From the NCBI GenBank assembly GCA_011319805.1, contig SJRY01000018.1, positions 1 to 29,482 on the forward strand: DNA of 29,482 bases, read 5' to 3'. This DNA is from Macrocybe gigantea. Lineage: Eukaryota > Basidiomycota > Agaricomycetes > Agaricales > Callistosporiaceae. The number at the start of each line of letters is the position of its first letter. Position 1 is the stretch's first letter. This document shows positions 1-9,012 of the stretch, piece by piece. The notes under the pieces were generated by a model. The model was not told the DNA's origin. It searched no databases and saw only the letters and a program-made list of their open reading frames with translations. The translations under genes and the position numbers were made by a program.

Positions 1-1
1 C

Positions 2-787
2 AAATGCGTCCACATCTACTTGGATGATATCGTTGTCTGGTCCAGCTCCCCCGAACAACACAAAAGGACTTAGATGCCGTTTTCACAGTGCTGCGGCTCA
101 ATAAACTGTATTGCATCCAAAAAGAACTCAACTTTTTCAAAAATCGATCCATTTCCTCGGTCATAACATTCCTGAACATGGCATCGAGGCTGACGAGCAC
201 AAAGCACAGCGCATCATCGACTGGCCCACAGGACTGCATGAAGGATGTCCAGCATTTCCTTGGGCTCGTGCACTTCATCGCCTCATTCTTACCAGATCTT
301 GCTCACTACACTTCGATTCTAAAACCCCGCTGATGAGCAAGGAGTGTGAACTCACATGGCCTGGATGGCAGGACCATCACAACATGGCATTCTGAGCCAT
401 CAAAGAGCTCGTTATTTCGTGCGAATGCCTCACACCATGAATACAGGCTGATGCCAGATTACAAAATCTACATGACAACAGATGCCAGCAATTTCCACAC
501 TGGCGCAGTCCTCTCCTTTGGCAAGACCTGGAAAACAGCACGACCAGTTTCGTTCAACTCATGCCCTGTGTGATGCCCATTGAACTACCCAGTCCATGAG
601 AAGGAGCTCCTAGCCATCATCTGTGCCTTGACCAAGTGGCGTGCAGACCTGTTGGGAGTCCCTTTCTTCATTCACACAGACCACCAGACTCTCGAGATTT
701 CGATGTTCAGAAAGACCTCAGTCACCACCAGGCCCACTGGATGGAACTCCTTTCACAGTTTGATGGCAAGATTGTATACATCAAAGG
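2..787 (+). pseudogene. Gypsy reverse transcriptase (end) and RNase H, frameshifted
   Basis: The window opens inside the reverse-transcriptase palm: bases 2-40 encode the YLDD box (motif C) with its usual flanks. A stop at 71-73 follows a probable one-base loss, and matching protein sequence continues in changing frames: RT thumb at about 70-340, then RNase H with a TDAS motif near 478-490 and a HEKELLAI-type segment near 595-625. The DHQTL segment follows near 680 and the sequence reaches YIKG at 774-787. At least four frame changes and several stops are present. It continues at 1105 beyond the nested LTR. It is a relic of a polyprotein, not an independent gene. Confidence 0.88.
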
Positions 788-1100
788 TGTTACAGATGTC
801 ACCCAAAGACTATTCATTTTCCTATCTTATCTTCCCACATCCCTTATCTCCCTGTCATGCTGTGCAGCGCGCAGCCATCGGTCAATCCCACTTTCCTAGT
901 CATTCTGAGTCATCTCCTTCCAGTCTTACTCATCCGCAGTCCCAGCATTGCGCAGCCCATGTCTGTGCTCGAGTACTGTAGTGTATATAAGGACTCCCAG
1001 ATGACCAAAGCGCTAGGCTTAATATTCCTTTTGCCATCATCTCAAGACCACTCTCGCACTTAGTCTGCCCAAGTCCTTCTGAGATTCGTCTAGCCTAACA
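788..1100 (+). repeat. Nested solo LTR of a second retrotransposon
   Basis: A 313-bp block begins TGTTAC and ends CCTAACA, so the ends are an inverted TGTTA/TAACA pair as in LTRs. It is flanked by AAGG at 784-787 and 1101-1104, a 4-bp target duplication; it can also be read as AAAGG, 5 bp, if the LTR ends one base earlier. Removing the block and one flank copy joins YIKG to PDNIAADALSQ of the RNase H/connection region in frame, which shows it is an insertion. It contains a TATA box and no protein-coding remnant, as expected of a solo LTR left by recombination. Confidence 0.85.
984..990 (+). promoter_or_regulatory. TATA box of the nested LTR
   Basis: TATATAA lies about two thirds of the way through the LTR, upstream of a short C/T-rich stretch. 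This is the usual position of the U3/R promoter in a short fungal LTR. Confidence 0.5.
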
Positions 1101-1104
1101 AAGG

Positions 1105-2837
1105 CCCCGACAACATCGCCGCAGATGCATTGTCCCAGACCAAGTTTCCTATGTCCTCAGAGCAAGCAGAAATAGCTGCTATTTACCCCTTTGACCCTCC
1201 CAATCCTACTCTTCCCCCTGCACTCATAGACGTCTCTGGTTTGAGACATTGCTGCAGATAGCCATCGCCACCTTGTTGGACCTCTCAGAGGTCGAGCTCA
1301 TCACCCAGTCACCTCGCTGGATGTGGATGCTGATTCTGATTTCATTCAGGCTATCCTGGATGGGTACAAGTCTGACCGCTGGTGTGCCCGCTTGTTGGAA
1401 GTGGATATCAAGCCAGATGGCATTACAGTCAATGATAATGGCTTCATCTTTGCAGTGAATCGACTCATCATTCCCCACGTGCCTCAAGTTCATGAATCAC
1501 TTTTTTGCCTTGCTCACAACGTCCTAGGACATTTTGGTTTCAACAAATCGTATGATTCTCTACGTGATTCCTTTTACTGGCCCAACATGCACCAGGATCT
1601 CGAAACAGCATATGTCTCTGGTTGCACTGACTGCCAGCGCAATAAATCATCATCTTCCAAGCCATCCAGCCCCTTACACCCTCTCCCCATTCCCAATGGC
1701 AGAGGTGACTCTGTCAGCATCGACTTCATTGGACTGCTGCCCAAAGACAATGGATTCAATTGCATCGCTACCTTCACCGATCATTTGGGCAGCGACATCC
1801 ACCTCATGCCATGCAAAACAGACACTACCATGGAAGAACTCACGGTCCTCTTCTTCAACAAGTGGTATTGTGACAATGGGTTGCCACTCAACATTGTCTG
1901 TGATCGGGACAAGCTGTTCCTGTCCAGATTCTGGTTTGCCCTCCATAAACTCACAGGCATAAAAATCAACATGTCAACAGCCTATTACCCTCAGAGCAAT
2001 GGATCTAGCAAGCAGATGAACAAGACCGTTAATCAATGTCTCCGCTACTTTGTTGACGACCATTAAAAGGGCTGGGTTGCTGCTCTCCCTCAGGTCCGCT
2101 TCGCTATGATGAACACTGTCAACTTGTCCATAGGATTTATGCCGTTCCAACTTCAGATGGGTCACTCGCTGCGGCTCATCCCTCCTCTTGTTCGAGGCGA
2201 AGGCAACACCATAGAGGGCATACGTGCAGAAGACATCATTAAAAAACTGGACAACGACGTTAAGGAGGCTTAAGATTGCCTCCTGAAGGCTAAGACTGAA
2301 CAAAGTTTACAAGCTAATAAGTTCCGTTCTGATTATTTCCCTTTTGCCCCTAGCAGACAGGTTCTGCTCTCAGCTCTGAGCTGGCGGTGGCAGTACCTCA
2401 AATCAGGAAAAGATCGTGTCACCAAGTTTTTGCCTCGCTTTGATGGTCCTTACAAGATCTCAAAGATTTCCCATGAGCATTCGAACGTGATGATCGAACT
2501 GCTGTCTGACTGCAACATTCACCCCATCTTTCACACATCCGATGTATGCCCTTTTATACCAAGCAACGCAAATCTGTTCCCTTCGCACGAATTGGAACAA
2601 CCCCCTCCAGTCATCATGGACAATGGCACTGAAGAATACGTTATCGACCACATCATCAATGAGAGACAGAGAGGTAGAGGGATGCAATATTTGGTATTGT
2701 GGAAAGGGTATGGTCCTGAAGAATGGCGCTGGCTTCCTGGCTGCGAAGTTGAAGACTGCGAGGCCCTTGATACATGGCTCGCATTGTGCCTGCCTTGCCA
2801 ACCTCCTTGCTCCAAGTCCTCTCATCGCTTCAAATGA
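1105..2837 (+). pseudogene. Gypsy integrase, GPY/F region and chromodomain, with stops
   Basis: After the nested LTR the connection segment (DNIAADALSQ) resumes at 1105. One frame is then open from about 1323 to 2837 except for ochre stops at 2064-2066 and near 2271. It holds the HHCC zinc finger (His residues near 1515-1530, CTDC near 1627-1640) and the DDE core. Catalytic Asp codons lie at 1722-1724 and 1902-1904. The third position, normally Glu in the QTDGQTE-type motif, is Lys (AAG at 2010-2012). A GPY/F-like segment near 2430-2460 is followed by a chromodomain at about 2625-2790 with YLVLWKGY and EEWRWLP. The copy is inactive because of two stops and a lost catalytic residue. Confidence 0.9.
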
Positions 2838-2896
2838 AAATGCTGGTAGCTTTTTCCCCAAAAGGGTTTTTTAATGCACCCGTGCTGTCGATTTTT

Positions 2897-2911
2897 CAGA
2901 GGGGGGGAGGG
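2897..2911 (+). other. Polypurine tract (plus-strand primer site)
   Basis: A G-rich run (CAGAGGGGGGGAGGG) sits directly against the TG that opens the 3' LTR. This is where plus-strand DNA synthesis is primed in LTR retrotransposons. Confidence 0.8.
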
Positions 2912-3113
2912 TGTAATCCTGTTCTGGATTATATCAGCATCATCACGTGCTTTCATATATACATCACCTCTCCGAGGCCGACTCTACCTTACCTTCTTTC
3001 TTCCATCATCTCTGCTCATTGCTGTGTACATGCTTCGCTCTCAAAATATATGTTAGTCCAATTCCCTCATCCGACTTGTAAGTATTTGACGCCTCTTCCA
3101 AGACGTATTTACA
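2912..3113 (+). repeat. 3' LTR of the chromovirus (about 202 bp)
   Basis: The block starts TGTAATCC immediately after the polypurine tract and can be closed at TATTTACA, giving a TGTAA/TTACA inverted end pair. It holds a TATATA-like segment near 2956-2962 and pyrimidine-rich sequence. The left edge is firm. The right edge rests only on the end symmetry, because the 5' LTR is outside the window. Confidence 0.7.
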
Positions 3114-4150
3114 CTGTGCATCTTACCTCAGCTGCCAAAAATGGCAGGCTCAGTTGTGAACACACTCTGCAGACTGTAATAACAGCAGATGAATTGGTCT
3201 GGTATTCTTGATATCTTGTACAGCCTTCCTCTAGCTATATTAAAGTGATTTGTAGTCTGGCTTTAGCTTAGTATTCGGAGCCTGAGGCCTCACAGTCCAA
3301 GCTGCCTGCGAATGCACTCTGTTTTCAAGTATTTGTATACGGCTGACCGGCATGGTGGGCAGGAAATTCATGTTATGAGTCCGAAGTTTACGAAGGACTC
3401 GTTATTTATATGGTGCAAAAATGTCGGCGTTAAGTTTTTGTTTGTATTTGATTGTACTGTATTTGGTTTTGCGCCAGGGCATCCTGTGTCGCCTCTGTTG
3501 TCGGCGTTAAATTTCTGTTCTTGTTTACTTGTATTTGGTTTTATGCCACGGCACTCGGTCGCCTCTGCTGTTAAATTTCTATTTCTACTTGTATTCGGTT
3601 TTGTGCCATTTTTGCACAGTCATTTGTTGTCGTCGTTAAACCACTCTTTTCTTAGACTCCTGTGTATTGTGCTATTATTCCTAGCTTTTGCATTAGGCAC
3701 TAACAAATTCTGAACCAGTAGCTGTCGCCCCTCCTTTGCATTCGAGGCTTGCAAGTGCCACTCTTCATCTTCATATATGATATTTGAGCTCATTAAGCAC
3801 ATCTTAGAATAATGGAAATAGAATATGGTGAGTTGTTTTGTTGGCCTTCTATGAGATTTGGTATGTGGTGATTGTCCTTGGCAGGCGTTTGTGCTATTGA
3901 TTGAATCGCACTGAATTGAAACAGGTTCGAAGAGACGCCAGCGAATTTATAAATTGGATTCGTGCTTGCACGAGACTATGTACTGTAATAGGATACGTAT
4001 AGGTTTATATATAAATAAATAGATAGATGCGAGTCGACCACAATTAGATATAATAATACTAGCGAACTAATAGGAGTTAACAGTATATGTGTTGTAAGCA
4101 TGGCTACGAGTGAATGAGGGGACGTGTTGTTTCCACACTGTTTGCATTCT
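3114..4150 (+). other. Non-coding stretch right of the retrotransposon
   Basis: No convincing gene was found. The sequence is AT-rich. The longest open frame (about 3312-3713) is read through a low-complexity tandem repeat and has a leucine/phenylalanine-rich composition with no domain. The right part (3960-4100) is AT-rich and serves as the 3' flank of the leftward gene ending at 4151. Confidence 0.6.
3423..3651 (+). repeat. Degenerate tandem repeat, three to four units
   Basis: Units start GTCGGCGTTAA at 3423 and at 3500, a shortened unit starts near 3569, and a partial unit starts at 3629 (GTCGTCGTTAA). Each full unit carries TTGTATTTGGTTTT and a GCC-rich segment ending CGCCTCTG. Unit length falls from 77 to about 69 to about 60 bp. 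The copies have diverged, so this is an old minisatellite. Confidence 0.75.
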
Positions 4151-4855
4151 TCAGTCAATGTTCCTACCGCTCTGCAAGATTAGCGCGACGACGATAACGG
4201 TGTCGACCAGCCCGAGCTGGATGAGCGCCGGGTTGATGAAGATGTCGATGCGTTCTCGGCGCACGATTCTGACCAACGGGTATGACGTCGAGCTCAGCTC
4301 TTCGTACATCTGCAAAAGACGATGACAGTCAAGTTTCTCTCGCGAATGACGGAGGTCGGAAGAAGAGACGCACGTGGATTTCGTTCTGGTACGGAGCCCA
4401 GAAGTACCGCTTCTTTCTGACGACCATCGTCCTATGACTGTTCAAAACATGGTGCATTTTTAATGGCTTCCTGAAAGTACGGAGGAAAAAAAAGAACAAA
4501 TTCACAGGTCATACCTCATGTCGTCGGAGAGCCTGAGCCAGCTGCCGATGATCTTCTGCGAGACGGCGTTCTTGACCTCTACGAGCGGGGAGGACGTCCA
4601 GTCGATCCTGCCGACGACGCTGCCGCGGACGTTCGTGATCTGCGTGCACTCGTGCCCCGGCTCCGTGAGGCCCGTCGTGACGGCGTAATATGCCTGTCCG
4701 CGCGACGTGATCGACGAGTTGAGGATCGACGCGTGCCGCGGGACGATGAGGAACGTGATCCAGTCGGGCGGCGGCGCCGGGGTCGGGATTGGCATCCGCG
4801 TCGGCGGGTTCGCGCTGGGCTGAGTCCAGGAGTTGTATGGGTTGCTGTGGTGCAT
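4151..4855 (-). CDS. DUF6593-type protein
   Basis: The model has three exons on the minus strand, 4855-4515, 4470-4374 and 4309-4151, joined by 44- and 64-nt GT-AG introns, and gives about 198 residues. The start at 4855 was chosen for its strong context (GCCGCCATG) and because the family usually opens with a short NPY-type segment. The N-terminus is Pro-rich. The core contains WITFLIVP, ILNSSI and the TSSPLVEV stretch, then SWLRLS, RTMVVRKKRYFW and a C-terminal INPALIQLGLVDTVIV hydrophobic segment. This pattern matches basidiomycete DUF6593 proteins as I know them. Their function is unknown. All splice junctions keep the frame. Confidence 0.8.
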
Positions 4856-5878
4856 GGCGGCGCAGGGCGGAGGGAAATTGACTTTTTGAAAAGAGTGACG
4901 CAACGGCGATGGAGGTGAATCAGAATTAGGAGGTCGGGGGGTGATAAGGTACTTGGAAAGGCTTCGGAGAGCCCGGAAGAGCTGTTTGACGATGAAGCGA
5001 TCGGGGCGGAAGCTCATGATATTTAAGCCCTCCACCACAGGCAAAGACTCGATGTTTCAGCGCGAATGTGCAAGGCCCCTCGATGCACCGCCGTACCTCG
5101 AGAGCAGTCAGGACGCGTATGCGTCGCAAGATGATAATCATCGAGCTTTCCGACTCGTCGGGGTTGGACTTTTTTTTTTGAAAAGTTCGTAGTAGATTGT
5201 GGACAGAAGAAAAATGACCGGAGAGCCAAGGATCAATCCCAATCACCGAGTTGAAGGGCCGATCCTTGTTGTACGTGTCAGAACCTGTCGTGTGCAGAGA
5301 AGAAGGCAGAATCATTTGGTTGTCAGTCGTCCGGAAGCATCGTTTGTCCAGCTAGAGGAGTCCAAGAGATCTCCAAGTTCAGTGCATTGCCAGTCACATA
5401 TTCGATGCCAGCGCAAGCAAAAAAGTCCATTAATGTTCATCCGTTGTGACATCCCCACGGATTCGGAGGCGCAGCAGCAGGGAAGCGGCGCAATAAGACC
5501 TAATTGGCGAAATTGACTCGGTCTTGCCAGGGTTTCGCAGGTCATCGCCTTGGACTGTCATCTTATCTTTATTTATCATTATTGATCAAAATACGCGCTT
5601 TTCTGTCAATTTGGCGCGCGACCAACTTGTTATGTTTGTCTGGAACTTGACAAGACGCCCGTTGACCATCATTCTCGAGCTGACAGGACGTTAGCAGTAC
5701 AGTGCCTCGATATGTGATTTCATATACGGCAACGCGGAACCACGTAACCAAGTCGCCGCGGACACGTCAGTCCTTGCGCTGATCCCGCCCAGTTATAACT
5801 CACTTTAACCCTGGAGCATTTCACCTTACGAGGTTTCAGCTTGACGGCGAGCTCATCCGTGAAACATCGCGATAACAA
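4856..5878. other. Intergenic region between divergent genes
   Basis: This holds the upstream regions of the leftward DUF6593 gene and the rightward Arf-like gene. Open frames here on both strands (for example 4926-5315 minus) show no domain and no consistent splicing, so no gene is called. A T9 run lies near 5170. No clear TATA box was identified. Confidence 0.55.
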
Positions 5879-7190
5879 ATGTTGACGGTCATTCGCAGGC
5901 TGATCGAGCAATTCTACCCTAGGAAAGACGCGTACACCGTCGCCATCCTCGATCTGGAAGGCACGGGGAAGACGACACTCTTGTACCTGCTCAAGACCGG
6001 CGGCATCGTTCAGACCATTCCATCCATCGGTTTCAATGTAGAGGAGATCGAGGTGCCGACCTCGATGGGGAAGAAGGCCAGGATCGTCGGATGGGATTAC
6101 GGATTTGGATGCGCTAGCATTCAATACATGATGGGCCTGGTTAAGATCTACGCTTCCCAGGCAGACGCAGTTATCTGGATGTTGGACAGTATTCCTCATA
6201 CACGTCTCTCGGCAAGCGTGGACACGTTTGATCAAGCCGTGAGTGGGGTAGATTCAATGCGTTCCGAGGCTGGCAAGTCTCCGAAAGGACATCCGACGCT
6301 GATGTGAGTCCTGAAAAGAGACAGGGCTGACTTGGAGGACTGATACGCTAATCTCCGTATTCTGCATAGACTTGCGAACAAGCAATATGTATCTGGAGCC
6401 ATGTCGACAGATGAGATTCGCAGAGCTTTTGCGCGGTCTCTGGTTGGCCAGAACGCATTCGTGTTCCCGTGCACATTGACGATGGGCATCGAGAACAGCG
6501 GGCTGGACGACGCCTTTGGCTGGTTGATTCCAGCCATCGAAAGCAGTCGTTCCATTCAGTCGATCTCTCCCGCCGACCAGTCGCCTCTGAGGTCTCGCTC
6601 CTCGACTGAACTTGTCGAAAGGCTTGAATCACGGCTGGCACGTGCAGAAAACGACTCGACGCCTGAAATATTTTTGTCTCAATTTAACGCCGTCGACCTC
6701 CCGGTCTGGGATCATTATAACCACCTAAGAGTGGCGTACGCTCTTCTGACGACGTATGGCCGTCAAAAAGGTATTTGCAGCGTTTGATTCTTCACGCGGA
6801 AATTTACTCTGACATTTTCTGTTGACAGGGAAGAACATGATCTTCGACGGGATAGAAAAGTATATTTCGCAGAGCCCGCAAGCCAACGGCCGAACATTTC
6901 ATGTCACGATGACCTATTTCTGGATCCAGATCGTTCATCTTGGCATACGTCGTTCGCACCAACCATCAGATCCTGGTGCCCAGCCTGGTGCGGAGATCAT
7001 CTCGTCCTCGCCTGCCGACTTTGGAACCTTCCTATTGTTGAATCCGTATGTCGTCGACCGGAACTTGTGGGCGGATTATTATTCCAAAGACCTGATGATG
7101 AGTCCAAAGGCGAAGGAGGGGATGGTGTTGCCAGACAAGAAATCTTTGCCTAATCTCATTGTCCGCGACACTATCACTTCCAGAGCCTAA
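5879..7190 (+). CDS. Arf-like pseudo-GTPase fused to a C-terminal domain
   Basis: Three exons, 5879-6303, 6370-6770 and 6829-7190, give 395 residues. Residues 1-180 follow the Arf/Arl small-GTPase fold: P-loop ending GTGKTT (residues 28-33), switch I TIPSIGFNVE (46-55), WD of motif G3 (72-73), and NKQ of motif G4 (145-147) followed by AMSTDEI as in Arf. Key positions differ. The first P-loop Gly is Asp25, the DxGGQ motif is DYGFG (no catalytic Gln), and NKQD is NKQY. GTP hydrolysis or guanine binding is therefore doubtful. Residues from about 255 carry WDHYNHLR and FHVTMTYFW, resembling a small domain that I recall from stand-alone bacterial proteins (inference). The linker is Ser-rich. Function is unknown. 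Confidence 0.85.
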
Positions 7191-7550
7191 ATTTTAGAGA
7201 GAATTTGCAGTTTATGTCTTTGGAGCCGCGTTCGTGGGCCTCTGATTTTTTTTTATGATTCTGTGTCCTCCGGTACTTGATCGGGCACCAGATTGGAAGT
7301 CAAAGTCTGTTTCAAGATTAAGCACTAATTATCTCATGAAATTTTTATCATATCAGAAACGCGCACATTCCCACTAATCTGTTCCAAATAACCCCTAAAC
7401 CTCCTGTGATGATTTCTTCGAGACTTTCAGAAAGATGCTGGATGTCAATGTCATGACGCATCATGAGATGGAATATCACGTGGGTGTGAAGTTGGCTGGT
7501 GTGTCTAGAGCGAGCGAGGTACGAGCGAGTGTAGAGCGTAGTCTTTGTAG

Positions 7551-7588
7551 GGAGCAGGGGATGATGTAAGCATCCTCTCCCCTGCTCC
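7551..7588. repeat. Inverted repeat / hairpin
   Basis: GGAGCAGGGG at 7551-7560 is the exact reverse complement of CCCCTGCTCC at 7579-7588. The inner part pairs further (GATG with CATC) around a small loop. The stem could form in DNA or RNA. No transposon ends or target duplication were recognised around it. Confidence 0.65.
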
Positions 7589-8760
7589 TCCCCTCACCGG
7601 CACGTTCAGTGCCCTCGGCCATAGCGTATCGTTTCTCACCCTCCCACCTCTCCCTCTCGTTCTGCGCACTCGACTCGGCAAGTGCGCCACGCCCCTTGGA
7701 AGGAGATCCCACGAGCTGCCCGTCCCGCCCTGCGCAGCTCGTCTTGGCCTCCTCCCGGGTCACTTGCCAGTCCGGAAGCCCTTCAGGCTTTCCCCCCACA
7801 CTAGCTTGTCCTCACACAAATCTTAGCCTACCCCGCATACCGGCAAAGATGGTGCTCAACTATGCAGGGAAGCGATGTGATGAGCGTTGCGACTTGCACC
7901 TGTGCGCTTGTAGGTGGGGTTTTGAGTATGTCGGGATAGAGGGCGGCTGTTACCATATCTACTCTCTCGCTTTCTCAGCGCCTCCATGCCTTCACGGGAA
8001 CATAGGTCCGTGACCATGACCATCGACATGGTCGCAAACACCACCGACGGAACTCACCGGTGAATTCATAAGGCTGTATGATGGCTTCTGCTTTCAGATG
8101 AGATCTATCAAGTTCTGAGGTGGAAAGGCGAGCTTGGCATTGAGCGGCGTGATTTTGCTGGTGAGAAGCTGAATTAATTACCATCAAGTCCTTTTCGGAG
8201 CCCTCAAATAGCTCCGTAGGTGCCAGCCAGCATTATGAAGCGCTTGCCCTATATTGTTACTGCCTATCTCCTTGATCCGACTCAAGAGGAGATTGAAAGT
8301 GTAGAGAGCCTGTGTTGAGACGGGAGAAGGTGGGCTTAATGTCAAGAATAGGTGCGAGAAGTCCTGCCTACATTCCCGCAAACGGAATGCTGGGCAGAGA
8401 CCTTTCACGGCGTGCTTCAGCTGTCGTCACAAACGGGTGTTTCACAGCTGCACTTCTGTAGATAGCTCGTATCCCTTTTCATCCATACATGCTGCAGAAG
8501 CCTGCTTGCGGGCCCGCATAAAACAAGGACTGGTCGTGTCAAGATGGCGCTGCAACATTTGTCCTTTCCCAAGGGCTGTTCGATCAGCCTGGTTTTGTAA
8601 ATCCCATATCAGGAGGTTGAGAACTGGACGTAGCATGAAAGGAGATTCAAAAACAGCAATCCAGGGTACATTGAACAAAGAGATGCGTGAGACTTTCAAC
8701 TAGTTTCCGAGGGGTCACCCGTGACAATTTGCAGCATAGAAAATGAAAACAAAGGCTTTG

Positions 8761-8805
8761 GAAAGCAAAGTGGAAAGCAAAGCGGAGAGCGAGATAGAAA
8801 GCAAA
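8761..8805. repeat. Short direct repeat GAAAGCAAAG x3
   Basis: GAAAGCAAAG occurs at 8761-8770 and 8773-8782, and AGAAAGCAAAG again ends near 8805, in a purine-rich strand segment. It is a small simple-sequence expansion with no sign of coding use. Confidence 0.6.
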
Positions 8806-9012
8806 GATGCCGGTAACAAGACAAAGAATCGAAGATGGGGCATAGATCGAGCATGGAGCGCGTACAGGGGTCGTAAAGAGACGTAAAAACAGGCGAGCGA
8901 AAGACAGAAAGCGGACTGTCGGATAAAGCGGGAGTATCAAACTCGAGACACCAGCATCCGCGCGTTCATGAGGAGGTAGCGTAAACACCTGACAAGAGGC
9001 GACGAAAAGGGC

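Larger units (their letters stand above)
1..3113 (+). mobile_element. Ty3/gypsy chromovirus, 3' half, decayed
   Basis: This is the 3' part of an LTR retrotransposon; its 5' LTR, gag and protease lie outside the window. The order is reverse transcriptase, RNase H, integrase, chromodomain, polypurine tract, LTR, which is the Ty3/gypsy (Metaviridae) order, and the terminal chromodomain marks the chromovirus branch. The pol frame is broken by several frameshifts in the first 800 bases and by in-frame stops in the integrase part, so this copy cannot make a working polyprotein. An unrelated solo LTR is inserted at 788-1100. Target-site duplications cannot be tested because the left end is missing. 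Confidence 0.93.
7191..9012. other. 1.8-kb region without a supported gene
   Basis: Open frames exist (for example 7609-8013 plus and 8647-8988 minus), but their products are low-complexity, lack domains and cannot be linked by splicing to anything recognisable. The region contains a hairpin at 7551-7588 and a short direct repeat at 8761-8805. It separates two convergent genes, which end at 7190 and 9013. Confidence 0.55.

Noticed and set aside
2774..3211. Open frame running from the chromodomain end through the LTR
   Set aside because: It is in a different frame from the chromodomain and crosses the polypurine tract and LTR, so it is not a gene.
3312..3713. Open frame of 133 codons
   Set aside because: It is translated from the degenerate tandem repeat and has no independent support.
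7609..8013. Plus-strand open frame of about 134 codons
   Set aside because: Low-complexity Ser/Pro/Ala translation over a C-rich stretch, with no domain and no splice partner.
8647..8988. Minus-strand open frame rich in Phe and Leu
   Set aside because: The hydrophobic composition comes from the GAAAGCAAAG simple repeat read in reverse; no family features.
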